Assembly (NCBI GenBank): GCA_029339505.1
Contig: JAQISU010000179.1
Coordinates: 9,876,501 to 9,940,500, forward strand
DNA: 64,000 nt
DNA from: Unio delphinus
Lineage: Eukaryota > Mollusca > Bivalvia > Unionida > Unionidae
Direction: 5' to 3'
Both the position numbers and the translations under genes were made by a program. Within the stretch, counting starts at the first letter, position 1; every line of letters starts with the position of its first letter. Shown here piece after piece: positions 12,511 through 25,757 of this stretch. The notes below the pieces were generated by a model, which was not told the origin of the DNA, did no database searches, and saw only the letters and a program-made list of their open reading frames with translations.

Positions 12511-14139
12511 ACGCCAGAAGGTAGATCGCTCCACCGACCGAACACGTGACTTGACAACCACTTAACCTCCGACAAACATTGTGAAAATGGCGGGTGTGAT
12601 AACATTAAAATATATACCAGACAATATTGGTGAGTAGTATTTGCCATATGAAACAACAGTGAGACAGAGACAGAAAACGAGAGCATTTATCCATCGCTTG
12701 CACTTCTCCAAGTTATGTCGGTATGCGGAAAACTCGCCCCCACGTATCTGGAGAAGTGGCTCAGAGTGGTTGGAGAAGTCACCCCAATTGGTTGGAGACG
12801 TCATCCCAAAACTTCTTACCCAAATAACCTTTTTAAAACACAATTAAGTCATCTTTTACATGATTCATATTTTTTTTTTTTTTTTATATATACATGATCA
12901 CAAAAGAGATATTAACTAAATTAAAGCAATATCATAGTAATATTTATAAGGACGAAATTAAGTCGTATATAATCTAATGAATGACGACAGTATAGTGATT
13001 AAAAAGGATGATAAGTCAAACATTATTATTATTGTGAATCAAGATGGATGATTATGTTAAAGAAGTTGAACTTTAATTAGAAATTAAATAAAAAAAAATC
13101 AACATGCATTAATGAGATCGCTATAAATAATAATTCAATATGTGAGGAATTTGATAGTTTCCCTCTTAACATACGTACACCTAAAAAATAATCTGATAAT
13201 TTCAATCCTGGTATCATTAGATGTAACATCACTATATACCAACATTCTGCATGCAGATGGTATTGAAGCGTGCAAATATTTTCTTGATAACAATCCTAAT
13301 AATAGCACACTATCTAGCGAAGATATTTGTAAAATAATAAAAACTTATCTTGGAAAATAATTATTTTCAATTTAATAATACGAATTTCATGCAAATAATT
13401 GGTACATCAGTGGGTATTAATATGGCTCCTTCATGCTCTTTCCATAAATGTGTGAATTAGAAAAGGATTTCATTCAAAACAAAAAGTTTAATCCATCTCT
13501 TTGGTTCAGATTTTTAGATGACATATTTATGATCTGGAAGCATTCAAATGAAGAACTGTACAAAAAAAGTATTGATCGCCTAAATCATTTTCACCTGACA
13601 ATTAAATTTACTATACATGTTTCATTTTTAGATGTAATTGTAATAAAAAATATTGATAAACACTATCTCTTCAAATGTTATTAAAATGCATATAATGATT
13701 TGAAGAGCAGAGCAAAAGGGACAGATAACATTTATTTTTCGTTAAGTACAGAAGCAGAGTTGATCAAATGGAAAAGTTAAAAAACTGCAAATTTTATAAA
13801 TTTAATAAGTTATTAAGTTGAACGAGTTCTCCCAGGGTGAGTTCTCCATGGGGCGAGTTTTTCACTATTCAGTTACATCATGGTTTCGGGAAGGGAATAA
13901 ACTTAACTCCTCCAGTTTGATGATCTGAATAACAAATATCAGAACTGCACTGCCCCCATTGCATTGTGAATCGAAAAATTGCCGAACCATTGCAAAATTT
14001 GTAATTATATACAATAGCTGAGTCGATATCGACAGAAGCAGCTTGTTGGAGGAAAATGGCAGACGTAAACAGTACCTGGACATATGTATAATAGCGCTCG
14101 CTGATTGGTCAAATGAGCAGATTCATTGACAACTGGCGA
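12511..14139. mobile_element. Composite insertion splitting the LINE
   Basis: The minus-strand LINE reading stops near 14,140 just before the YADD block and resumes near 12,510, so about 1.6 kb was inserted. The insert contains a plus-strand Penelope-like reverse transcriptase relic. It also has an 11-bp inverted match, AAACTCGCCCC near 12,730 against GGGGCGAGTTT near 13,851. Exact ends and any target duplication could not be fixed. Confidence 0.55.
13142..13690 (+). pseudogene. Penelope-like element reverse transcriptase relic
   Basis: Broken plus-strand frames encode recognisable Penelope-type RT blocks in order: LVSLDVTSLYTNI, a GTSVGINMAPS block near 13,410-13,430 interrupted by a stop, and FRFLDDIFMIWKHSN with the catalytic DD, then LNHFHLTIKFT and SFLDV. 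Stops at about 13,358 and 13,457 show decay. It sits inside a LINE of opposite orientation. Confidence 0.75.
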
Positions 14140-15775
14140 TAGGTCAATTAAAAGAATGTGTCCAAGAACAGACCCCTGTAGAACATCACAGCAAAGATCA
14201 ACTGGGCCGGAGTGTATTCCATTTGCAGATACAATTCATGTCCTCTTGACTAAGTTGGACTTGAACCACAGTAAGGCTGTATTGCGAATGTCAAATACAT
14301 GCTGGAGATGGTGAAGTCTATATCATAGTCTAATAAGCCAAATGCTGCAGAAAAATCAATGGGGGTGAGGACTGTAATCATTACACTATCCAAAGCAATA
14401 AGAATGACATTAACAACTTTCAGAAGAGTAGTTTCAGTACTGTGGCAAGGGCAATATGCACACCTTGTACATTGCTAAAAAGACTGTTTGAATTCAAATG
14501 AGATTCAAGTTGGGTTAGAACAATTTTTCCTAAGATTGTTGATATCAATGGAAGATTATAAACTGGGTGGTAGTTCTTTAAATTGTTATGGTTGAGTGTT
14601 GGTTTCTTCAGCAGAGGCTTTACAATGGCAGCTTTGAAAAATGATGTGAATTTCCTCAGATGAGAGGGAGGTAATAATAACATTAGTTAGTGAAGCAATA
14701 TTGGATCTAAGCACTCAAGTAGCAGTGATGTTGGAAGTGGATCAAGTTCACATGACTTTGGTGCACTCTTCTTGATTGTACATATTAAATCCATAAAGAC
14801 AGGCTCAAATGCTGCTAACATTTGTCACTGAAATTCTTTATTGTTACTGTATGGTGACGATGAGTCAATTGAAATTGTGTTGTCAAGCTTAACTCTAATG
14901 GTTTGTACCTTTTGAAAACATGTCTGGAAGGTCTACTGAAGAGAAGGAAGTTGTTCCTTGACATTAATTTGTTTGTAATCTCAAAGAGCTCTTTGCACCG
15001 AAAACTCTTTGTGAACTTGGTATTGTAGTGGGATAATTTGGCTGCATGGATTATGTTAGTGGCGTTCTTCTTAGCAGCTTCATAGATTTGCTTATGAATA
15101 GTGAGTCTGGTGGAAAGACAAAGCCTCTCTGTTTTTCCGGCAGTCTATTTTAGCCATGCAAAGCTGGTCCCTAACACTGCTATACAATGGAGAACACTAC
15201 TGAATTGAATTGATACTCTGCACATAGTGGCTGGGGCATGTTTTTCAATCAATGAATGCAGGCAGTCATTGACTTGTTCTGCTGTAAGAGGTAAGCAAGT
15301 TGTTAGATTTGCTTGGATGTCATGCATTAGTTTGGTTCTATTTATCATACGGTGGTTTCTCTTAGTAGCAAATAAAGGTGGCAGGTTAAGGACTGATATG
15401 TCCAGATGGCATATAATGCAGAGGGGATCTGATGCAAGTTTGTGGGATAAGAAGGGTAGACTGTAGAATATTATCATCAGGTCTATGAAGAATCCAGTAA
15501 AAAATGTGACCATGTTTATGGGTGGGTTAGTTAACTGACTGTTTAAGGTTGAAAAAACATGAATGGAATCTCGGAGTTTTGACGTGTATGGGTTTCTAGG
15601 ACAGTCAAAGTGAAAGTTGAAATTTCCAAGAATAATCAGTTTGCCACCTATGAAATTTCCATGCTCCAGGAGATTCGGAACTTACTCCAAAAAGAGAGAG
15701 TCAGTCAGCTTGTTTTTTCTACTAGAAGGAGAGCGGTACAGGCAGAAAAAATGGAATGAGCTTTGTAAAAAAATC
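14140..15775 (-). pseudogene. LINE relic, 5' part of the reverse transcriptase ORF
   Basis: Minus-strand frames encode, with several stops, the usual order of a non-LTR retrotransposon ORF2. These are a stretch with LIEKHAP (about 15,250), FFKAAIVKPLLKKPTLNHN followed by NYHPVYNLPLIS (14,530-14,650), and an IDFSAAFG block near 14,350. Many stops show it is dead. Its upstream end abuts the 27-bp minisatellite at 15,775. Confidence 0.7.
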
Positions 15776-15950
15776 TGTATCCCTGTATGGTGACACAAAC
15801 TGTTATTACTGTAGGGTGACATCCAGTTACCACTGTATAGTGACAGACTATTGTCAATGTATGGTAACACATAGACTGTTATCACTGTATGGTGACACAC
15901 AGACTGTTATCACTATATTGTGACACACAGACTGTTATCATAGTAATATG
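15775..15950. repeat. Short minisatellite, about 26-bp unit
   Basis: Six or seven units around TATGGTGACACACAGACTGT. The same unit at 11,280-11,320 on the far side of the LINE suggests the LINE inserted into this array. Confidence 0.75.
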
Positions 15951-16018
15951 TCACAAACTTGTGACAGACAGACTTATCAGATTCCCTTTTAACAAGACAT
16001 CCACCTATAATGAAGCAA

Positions 16019-16262
16019 GATGAAAATTTCCCATGTCAGATAAGATCTCTAAGGAGATAAAAGTTATCTACGGTGATGATGAAAATTTCCCATGTCAGAT
16101 AAGATCTCTAAGAAGATAAAAGTTGTCTATGGTGATGATGAAAATTTCCCATGTCAGATAAGATCTCTAAGGAGATAAAAGTTGTCTATGATGATGAAAA
16201 TTTCCCATGTCAGATAAGATCTCTAAGGAGATAAAAGTTTACGCTATCAAAACATGTAGGTA
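16019..16262. repeat. Minisatellite, about 60-bp unit, four copies
   Basis: Units contain AAATTTCCCATGTCAGATAA and GATCTCTAAGGAGATAAAAG; a diverged partial copy follows to about 16,370. Confidence 0.88.
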
Positions 16263-16489
16263 AGATGTCTTGAGAGATAAAAGTACCTCATGTCAGATTA
16301 TGTTGGAAAAGATGTCTATGGTGATGATGAAAATTGCCCATGTCAGTTAATGTAGGACAAAATCTCTAAGGAGCAAAACTATAAGATCAAATCAAACTCA
16401 GAAAATAATGAGAAATACAGACGATACATAGCTAGCTGATGTTTCTTATGTAAAAATATCTCTGCCTTGAACATATAATAACAGAAAAC

Positions 16490-16985
16490 CTCCATACATT
16501 GCCCTATTTCAAACAATGACAGAAAACCTCCATACATTGCCCTATCTCAAACAATGACAGAAAACCTCCATACATTACCCTATCTCAAACAATGACAGAA
16601 AACCTCCATACATTGCCCTATCTCAAATAAACAATGACAGAAAACCTCCATACATTGCCCTATCTCAAACAATGACAGAAAACCTCCATACATTACCCTA
16701 TCTCAAACAATGACAGAAAACCTCCATCCATTGCCCTATCCCAAATAAATGACAGAAAACCTCCATACATTGCCCTATCTCAAACAATGACAGAAAACCT
16801 CCATACATTGCCCTATCTCAAATAAACAATGACAGAAAACCTCCATACATTGCCCTATTTCAAACAGAAAATAACAGAAAACTGCCTTATGTAGAAGACA
16901 TTTGATGTGCATAGAAGAGATTTGATGTGTATAGAAGACATTTGATGTGTCTAGAAAACATATGATGTGTATAGAAGACATTACA
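16490..16985. repeat. Minisatellite, 38-bp unit, then 21-bp units
   Basis: Ten or so units around GACAGAAAACCTCCATACAT, followed from 16,890 by five 21-bp units around AAGACATTTGATGTGTATAG. Confidence 0.9.
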
Positions 16986-17296
16986 CTATCAATCTGAAGG
17001 CTGCCTTCTTTTATTAGCTATTCAAGGCAAATGTTAATACATGTAGATGTATATACAGATGGACAGGCAGACAAACCATATCATAATAGGCAGTTGTGTT
17101 GAAAATGAACATCAACGACTGTAAGTTTTATTTTTATTCATGAAAAGTTATTTATCTTACAAACATCTGTTGAAATATACTATTTGAAATCATAATATTA
17201 TACCAACTAAGACATTTAAAATCTCCCCTTTCAAAAATGCCAAAGAGGAAACTTGCAAAATCCCTGTGAGAAGCATATTTAACTTGTATTTCTTAC

Positions 17297-17420
17297 CCTG
17301 TGAAATGAGATCTCCTCTGAGTATGGGATACAGGATAGGTTCCACACCATCAACCTCCTGGATAATCAGGGTTTTCCCAAACCTGACTGCTAACTCAAGC
17401 GCTGTGGTGAAGTTGCCATC
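17297..17420 (-). CDS. DYNC2H1: Dynein-2 heavy chain, exon (AAA5)
   Basis: Forty-one codons plus one base, with a TTCAG acceptor and a GTAAGA donor. The product has LELAVRFGKTLIIQEVDG followed by EPILYPILRGDL, a hallmark of AAA5 in dynein heavy chains. The last G pairs with the next exon to make a Gly codon. Confidence 0.95.
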
Positions 17421-18074
17421 CTGAAAATTGTGACATCAACAAAGATGTTACCTCACATTAAAATGTTACTGTAGATTAAAAAGAATAGTATTTAGGCCTC
17501 TTCAACACGTTCAGATAGGATTTACAAATAATTTACCATACATATTAGCTTATAAGTCAAACTAAACTCAGATTTGTCATTGCAGAATGTGCCAGCAGAT
17601 ATGGATCTATGCAGTATTCAATAGAACAATTAATACAGACAATGATCTGCTGGAGCATTATTTCACAGCAGATCAGGGTCTATGATGTTTATAGTAGGAC
17701 TGACTGATACACAAGTATATACGGTACCATCTGCAAAATGATGTGTATTATACCCAAGTGGATCATATGTTTAAAAATAATTCACTGAAAATGGTAGAAG
17801 AAACTACCTCAAGAATAAATGCATGTTGGAACATAACAGATGTAAATAAATTGTATCAGTCCTACAGATTAATTACAGTTACTTAATTGGTTGTAATTCT
17901 CATGTAAGTGATACAATATGGAAGCAATTTGGGATTGTATCTCAAAAATTAGTCTACCAGATTTTGTTCTGTAAAAATGAGTACACATGAAAAAATACTA
18001 CTAATTTGCATTTAGGTGAATAATATTAACTTACAGAAATATATAAATATGAAGCAGGTGACTGTCAACATTAC

Positions 18075-18173
18075 CTGTTGATTGACGACCTCCAGCCTGT
18101 TTTCCTTCAGGTGTTTCTTCAACCAGTCTGTGGCTCTTGATGAGGGATCCACAAGGAAGGGACGTGAAGTACA
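18075..18173 (-). CDS. DYNC2H1: Dynein-2 heavy chain, exon (AAA5)
   Basis: Thirty-three codons, acceptor CTCAG and donor GTAATG. It encodes RPFLVDPSSRATDWLK, the AAA5 segment around the former P-loop, and LEVVNQQ, which continues directly into the next exon. Confidence 0.94.
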
Positions 18174-18984
18174 CTGAGGAAAAGAAAGAGGAGATATTAA
18201 CATATATGCCTTTCAACTGATAGGGCCTAATTCTATTTTATTTCTTGTGAAATAAAACAATCAATTAAATCTATTATTACAGTGTAAAAAGGTCATAACT
18301 TAAATAATTCAATAATCTATAACAAGCTAAATTTATAAAAGCAACACAAATGCTATTAATTTGTGTATTCATTCGCAAAGTAAAAACAAAATGTCATTTA
18401 AAACTATCCAAAAATTTTAAAGAGAAATAGTTGTATTGTAACCAGGTGGCAAAACTTTCACAAATTCATTCTTTTGACTATGATTAAAATTCTCAAAGTA
18501 AACACACCAAAGCATACAGTACATAACTGAATCTCATACTATGATAATTAATTTACTGTCTTTTGTAAACTAATGATTTAAAAGACAATGTTTTTTCTTT
18601 GATTAATAAATCAGATAATTAACTGAACCAGTGCAGGTCTAATGAAGAAAAAAAAAAAATTAAAAAAATTGTAAGCTTCCTTCATTTGAGTATTTTTTCC
18701 TAATCAACTGATTCTATATGACCTTATTGATTTCAAGTTATCAGGCTCTAAATGCCAAAGTACTGTTTATGAATACTGCATTTAACATGACAGCTATAAA
18801 GAAAACTTTTTTAATGTCATTATTTTATAAGCCTAGTATTTACTTAGAATTTGTAATGTATAGATATGTAATCAAAACTGCTAAAAATGTCCGCTCTAAT
18901 AAAGCAATATTTCATACTTTTGTATCTGTACTACCTGTGTCTTAAATTAAAGAATATACAAACTTTTGTTAGCAACAAACTTTT

Positions 18985-19375
18985 TTATAATACAGTTGCT
19001 CTGTACCCTACACTGGCTATCCATTCAATCCAGAATCAATCAACAAATTTGTTCTCTGTGCTACATTTCACTGACGGACTCCAGTCCAGCATACCTATCC
19101 GGTCTCAAAGTCACAGTGATCCCTTTCAAGTGTGCTCTTAAAACTCACCTTTTTCGACTGCAAGAGCAAACTTAAAGACCTAATAATGTTTCCTACCTTA
19201 AATATTTTCAGCATTTTTTATGTTTCCCAATTTCATGTTGTTTGTTTTTGTTTTTAAGAGTCACATCATTATGGAAGTTTTAAAGCAATTAGAGCTTCTA
19301 AAGATTATACGCTATACAAAGTCCTCATTCTTCTTCTTCTTCTTCTTATTATTATTTATATTATTGATCCTGCTT
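18985..19375 (+). mobile_element. LINE 3' end, second copy
   Basis: A plus-strand fragment with the same 3' region as the minus-strand LINE at 11,470-11,960 (both carry CATTTCACTGACGGACTCCA in this orientation). It ends in a CTT/ATT-rich tail. It is 5'-truncated, as expected of LINE retrotransposition. Confidence 0.75.
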
Positions 19376-19979
19376 CCCAGAGGAGTCAGCTAAACAAGTT
19401 TGAACATAATGTTTAATTTACTCACCTATATACAGCTCAACATGTTTGACTGTAATGCTCTGAATTGCTTACCTAGATACAGCTAAACAAATTAGACTGA
19501 AATGTTCTAAATAACCAGTCAAAATACTGCTAAACAAGTTTGACTACAATGTTCTATATTGCTCATTTACATATAGATAAGCTAGTTTGACTGTAATGTT
19601 GTAAATTTCTTACCTGTATATTACTTCATAATGCTAAATATTTAAATCAATTCTCTTTCATAAAACAATAGATGATCAGCAAAGGCAAAGCAAGCGTTTC
19701 ATTGCAGCTGTTCTAAACCAATCCAAAATATATTTCACACAGGGCACAGCAAAACAGAAAATAGAAATGAGAAATGTGATGGCGAAAATATGCACCAACA
19801 AAATTAGCACACAGATGAACATGTACCATATGTACAAATACTCACAGATATGGTATTAATTAATACAGAGATATTAATACAATAAATATTCTCTATTACT
19901 TCTGAAACAAATAGTGTAAATTATATATGTATACTCTTTGATGTATTTTATCTAAAGGAGGTGAAAAAATGTTCCTTTG

Positions 19980-21635
19980 AGAATGGTCAAATTTATGTAC
20001 TCATGTACAGATGGTAGTAAAATGTACTCATGTAGTGATGGTAAAATGTATGTACTCATGGACCAATGGTAATATGTATGTACTCAAGTACTGATGGTAA
20101 TATATATGTACTCATGTACTGATGGTAATATGTAGGGCATAACCGATTAGCATTTTTCTACTGATTTCCGATTCCGGATTTTGGGCATGAAATTTTTCCG
20201 ATTCCGGATATGATTCGATTAATCGGAAATGCTAAATCCGTATTTTTTTTCCTAAAAACTTTCATCTTCCGTTTCCGGGTTTCTGGTATCTGGTTTTGCC
20301 ATGTCTAGCATGTTACTTAGTACTTTACCATATCCGGCTTCATTTCCGGTTTTTATCCGCCAGTTCAAATAGATTGTCTCACAGCGTGGTTGTGTTGACC
20401 ATATTGGACTTTTCTGACTTCTTATTTAACTTTATTAACGCACTATCGAATGACACGCAGTGTTAGACACGGTGCTATAGAAATTCAACTTTATTATTTT
20501 TATTATCCGAATCGATCGATCCTGCCTTGTCCGACTCCGATTAATCGGAAGTTCATACTATCCGGTAGAATCCGATTTCCGGATCAAAGGTCGGTTATGC
20601 CCTAGTAATATGTATGCACTCATGTACTGATGGTAGTAACATGTACTCGTGTACTGAAGGTAATATGTATGTACTCATATACTGATGGTAATATGTATGC
20701 ACTCATGTACAGATGGTAGCAACATGTACTCAAGTACTGATGGTAATATGTATGTAGTCATGTACTTATGGTAATATGTATGCACTCATGTACAGATGGT
20801 AGTAACATGTACTCATGTACTGATGGTAATATGTATGCACTCATGTACAGATGGTAGTAACGTACTCATGTACTAATGGTAATATGTATCCACTCATGTA
20901 CAGATGGTAGTAACATGTACTCATGTACTTATGGTAATATGTATGCACTCATGTACAGATGGTAGTAACATGTACTCATGTACTGATGGTAATATGTATG
21001 CTTTCATGTATGATGGTAGTAACATGTACTCATGTACTGATGGTAATATGTATGCACTCATGTACAGATGGTAGTAACATGTACTCGTGTACTGAAGATA
21101 ATATGTATGCACTCATATACTGATGGTAATATGTATGCACTCATGTACAGATGGTAGTAACATGTACTCGTGTACTGAAGATAAAATGTATTCACTCATG
21201 TACTGATGGTAATATGTATGCACTCATGTACAGATGGTAGTAACACGTACTCGTGTACTGAAGATAATATGTATGCATTCATATACTGATGGTAATATGC
21301 ATGCACTAATGTACAGATGGTAGTAACATGTACTCGTGTACTGAAGATAAAATGTATGCACTCATGTACTGATGGTAATATGTATGTACTCATGTACAGA
21401 TGGTAGTAACAAGTACTCATGTACTGAAGGTAATATGTATGTACTCATGGTAATATGTATGCACTCATGTACAGATGGTAGTAACATGTACTCAGGTACT
21501 AATGGTAATATGTATGTACTCATGTACTAATGGTAATATGTATGTACTCATGTACTAATGGTAATATATATGTACTCATGTACAGATGGTAGTACCATGT
21601 ACTCATGTACTAATGGTAATATGTATGTACATGTA
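19980..21635. repeat. Minisatellite, 55-bp dimer unit, interrupted by a MITE
   Basis: Units pair ATGTACTCATGTACTGATGG with ATGCACTCATGTACAGATGG. The array is interrupted at 20,133-20,604 by an inserted DNA transposon that carries a duplication of array sequence at its ends. Confidence 0.92.
20133..20604. mobile_element. hAT-type MITE, 472 bp, 8-bp target duplication
   Basis: Perfect 14-bp terminal inverted repeats (TAGGGCATAACCGA and its complement) are flanked directly by GTAATATG at 20,125-20,132 and 20,605-20,612. That is an 8-bp duplication, diagnostic of hAT-superfamily transposition. The interior has no transposase and carries many copies of CCGATTCCGG-like and ATTAATCGG motifs, which could be subterminal transposase sites. 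The array around it gives the empty site. Confidence 0.9.
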
Positions 21636-21639
21636 CAAT

Positions 21640-22590
21640 CTGCACAGAAAAAACATACTACATATTAACCCAAACATAAATAAGTTTACAGTACATCCGA
21701 AAAAAATACTAATATAAGAAAAAAAAAGTTTACAAATGAAATGAACTTGTATGAAGTTTTGAAGATGTGTTATGTAAAATATTTCCTATCGCATGATATA
21801 CATTGGCACTAGGATCCATATAACAGTGTACAATAATTGTCTCCTAGATAAAATAATTTAAACAATACAACTGCTTTCCAACCAACCATGATATTTCATC
21901 AACAAAAGGATTGAAATGTCCTCATTAATAAGGTATTCAGTATCTATTCTTTGAAATCTGTACAGCATCAGAAAAAGCAAACACAAGAAGCAAAAGTTAG
22001 CCTGATGGATTAAAAAAAGCTTCATTTTTTTTTCTTCTGCAATGACAAAATGTACTGCTAAAATTGTTTTTAGCTTTAAACTGTATTTATATTTTGTTTT
22101 AGAAAATATTTCATGCTAATTACATGCCAAAAAAAAGGCTGGATCTAGAAACGATTAATGATAAATCAAAGTACGGGAAACAATAATGGCTTGGAGAGTT
22201 AAGTGATAAATAACACTACTGAATGTATATTTGATAGCATTTTTGAAGTATTGAGAGATTGTTGTGGTGATTTCATCAGTGAAGCAATATCAAAGGAGAT
22301 TAATACAAAAAGGGTCTAACAGTTTACCTAAATTTGAGTTGCGTCCTATTCTATCATGGACTCATATTTTAAAGAATTATTGTTTTACCAAATTTTATTT
22401 GATAATTGTAACTGTGCACACACAGAAATGATATGAGATAATTACATTAATACTTAAATGAAAAGTAATGACTACAAACTGAGTAAATATTTTTCTCTCC
22501 AAAATTGGTCTAAATAATTCTGAACAAATACATTTTACGAATTATCTTAATAGCAATATTGTATTAATTGCAAAACAGTTAGTTCATTGA
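21640..22590. other. Intron, nothing recognisable
   Basis: Unique AT-rich sequence. No exon, transposon end or RNA gene was seen. Confidence 0.55.
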
Positions 22591-22599
22591 TATTTGTAT

Positions 22600-23090
22600 G
22601 TTCATGCTCCTATTCTGGCCTAATATTATACAGTAATTTAAGTCATATTTTGTACATTCATGCTTCTATTTGTGACTGAATATTATACAGTAATTTAAGT
22701 CATATTTTGTACATTCATGCTTATATTCTTTACTGAATATTTTACAGTATTTTAATTCATATTTTGTACATTCATGGTTATATTTGTGACAGAATATTAC
22801 ACAGTAATTTAAGTCATATTTTGTACCTTCATGCTTATATTTGTGACTGAATATTATACAGTAATTTAAGTCACATTTTGTACATTCATGGTTATATTTT
22901 TGACTGAATATTATACAGTAATTAAAGTCATATTTTGTACATTCATGGTTATATTTGTGACTGAATATTATACAGTAATTTAAGTCATATTTTGTACATT
23001 CATACTTATATTTGTGACTGAATATTATACAGTAATTTAATTTATATTCTGTACATTCATGCTCCATTTATTGACTGAATATTATACAGT
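22600..23090. repeat. Minisatellite, 57-bp unit
   Basis: About eight units around ACTGAATATTATACAGTAAT. Since 57 is a multiple of three, one minus-strand frame stays open for 133 codons, a by-product of the repeat rather than a gene. Confidence 0.9.
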
Positions 23091-23454
23091 ATTTCGTTTA
23101 GATCAAAGTTGCAGAAAGCCAAAAGGGTGCATTCAAAGATGACTGCATAGTGGTGCAAATTAATCCACTAACACATAGCTTACCCCAGCTTCATAGTCAT
23201 TTAGCTATGGATATTGTAAGAAGGAAGTAGAAATTGTTAATACATAAGAGAGGAACATTAAAAGAAAAAGTCCAGTTTAATATCTTAGTTTCAATTAAAG
23301 CTTTGAATTCTGTGTGTTCATTATATATTTATATAAATATAATTTTTAAAACATCATCTTCTATCAATGCCTATTCTTAATAATAATAATGTTACCATGT
23401 AGTCTAGATAAAATGTTTATATACGTAATTTAGTAAGCAACAAGGTTTAAACAT

Positions 23455-24110
23455 TTACAATCTAGATGACAAGGTCACAAAAGTATTGTCTAGATGAGAA
23501 GATTACAAAAGTAATCAATATCAGAAGATTACATAGGTAGTCTAGATGAGAAGATTACAAATGTAGTTAATTAATATCAGAAGATTATAAAATTAGTCTA
23601 GAAGAGAAGATTATAAATGTAGTTAATTAATATCAAAAGATTATAAAATTAGTCTAGATGAGAAGATTACAAATGTAGTTAATTAATATCAGAAGATTAT
23701 AAAATTAGTCTAGATGAGAAGATTACAAATGTAGTCTAGATCAGAAGTTACAAAAATAGTCTAGATGAGATGATTACAAAAGTAGTCTAGATGAGAAGAT
23801 TACAAAAGTAGTCTAGATGAGATGATTACAAAAGTAGTCTAGATGAGAAGATTACAAAAGTAGTCTAGATGAGAAGATTACAAAAGTAATCAATATCAGA
23901 AGAGTAGTCTAGATGAGAAGATTACAAAAGTAATCAATATCAGAAGAGTAGTCTAGATGAGAAGATTACAAAAGTAGTCTAGATGAAAAGATTACAAAAG
24001 TAGTCTAGATGAGATGATTACAAAAGTAATCAAGATGAGAAGCTACAAAAGTAGTCTAGATCAGAAGATTACAAAAGTAGTCTAGGTCTGAAGATTAAAA
24101 AAATACATTT
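23455..24110. repeat. Minisatellite, 26-bp unit
   Basis: About twenty units around GTAGTCTAGATGAGAAGATT with ACAAAA spacers and some longer variants containing AATCAATATCAGAAGA. Confidence 0.9.
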
Positions 24111-25220
24111 AAGACAACAAGGTATCAAAAGTAGTCTAGATGAAAAATGTGGAAAAGTTATAAAAGTACAGTATTGATAAAATTTAAACAAAAATGTATT
24201 TCACAAACAAACATGCATCAGCACGACTCTCTGTCAGTGTTATGTGGTGTGTTATATGGTATCAAAATTAATGTTCAATAAAAATCCCTGAAAGATCAAA
24301 GACTCAAGATATTGAGAATTAGAATAAACAAAAGTTTGGAAAATGCATTTCAGTGAAGATATATTCCATATATAAGATGCAAGAGTTTCAAAAATGAATG
24401 ACAAATATATGCAGTTCCCTACATATGTATGTGAGAAAGACTTACATGTAAAACACATGTATAGGACAGATCTATGCTAATATTCATGCTGTTTGAGATG
24501 AGTTTGTTTTACAACCAGTCATACTTCCATCTTAACCATTAGAAAGCCTATGCTGATTCCTTTTTGAATGGTAAATGAAAGTTACATGAAACAATGATCC
24601 TGAGCAAGCAAACTGAAAATACTAACTAAATCCAACATTAAGTTACAAAATTTTGTATACCATGTAATCTCTGCTTTTAGCCATGATATACGATACATGT
24701 ACCATTGTTATTTACTTAACATGATTGGGGGGGGGGGTCCATCATTATAAAGACTGAAACACAATACAGCAATAATATGACAGGGAAGGGCATCATTATT
24801 CAATAATGAATAGCAATATCAGTGAAAACATCAAATAATTATGTTTTAAAAAGAGAATTGCACTAAACTCCATGTCATAATTTTCCAATTCAACTCATAG
24901 ACCAATTAAAGTATACTGGTTTAATTTTGTTCTTTAGGACCATTGCAGAACTGTGATATAAAGAAATGCATTAAAAACTGAACATATTTTGCAATATACA
25001 TTTTAAATACGCCATGCCCTACACATATTGTTATACAGATATGAATTCTCATTGTAGACATACAATCATTATTATTTAGTCATGTATTCTTCTAAACCGA
25101 AGCACACTGTCCTGAAATTTAATCATATCGTTCAATAAATGTAGTCTTTCCAAAAATCAGTGTGTGTGTGTGTGTGTGTGTGTGCAATTTATATTTTTAA
25201 TGTAACTTGAACAATTTTTC
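24111..25220. other. Intron, nothing recognisable apart from short runs
   Basis: Unique sequence with a G-run at 24,727 and a (TG)n run at 25,161-25,184. No gene structure was seen. Confidence 0.55.
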
Positions 25221-25224
25221 ATTC

Positions 25225-25495
25225 ATACTGCTACAATGTCTGCAGTTTGGCAGTTTATAGTGATGTCAAACACCCGGGCATCATGCCACAGACATGCAGT
25301 ATGATGTCCCACCCAGTCACATTATCCTGACACTAGTCCAACCAGTCCTAACACTAATCTTTTAATGCTGAGCACCAAGCAAGGCGGCTGTTAGTACCAT
25401 TTTTATAAGTCTTTGGTATGACTATGTCAAGGATCGAACCCATGACCTCCCTAATCTGAGACAAATGCTCTAACCACTAGGCCACTAAAGTGGTC
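25225..25495 (-). mobile_element. tRNA-derived SINE, copy 2
   Basis: Same family and orientation as the copy at 8,545-8,805: the minus strand starts with GGCCTAGTGGTTAGAGC and a GGTTCGATCC B box, followed by the shared body with TGTGGCATGATGCCC. The better preserved B box suggests it is younger. Confidence 0.75.
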
Positions 25496-25757
25496 TCCAA
25501 AATTGAAACATAAACAAAAATAAACAAAAACATTAAAACCATTGAAAATTTCCATGCAGTTTTTAGTTTAAATTTAAAGCTCAGTTTCTTCCTTTTTCAA
25601 ACCTTTGACAATTATTTTACTACAGGACAAAACCGTTATATTTATTATACTTATGACCAAATATTAACAATATTAATAACTGAACTTCAATAAATCTGCC
25701 ACTATATCATGCTACTGATCATTGTACATGTCATGTTCGAATGCTTATATTTCATAC

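Noticed and set aside
12641..12897. Plus-strand frames of 60-68 codons in the insert splitting the LINE
   Set aside because: Short, overlapping each other in different frames and without family resemblance; probably transposon debris.
15227..15466. 79-codon plus-strand frame
   Set aside because: Antisense to the LINE reverse-transcriptase relic.
22666..23067. 133-codon open frame with repeated Cys and His
   Set aside because: It is produced by a 57-bp minisatellite whose period is a multiple of three; no start context, and it lies in an intron.
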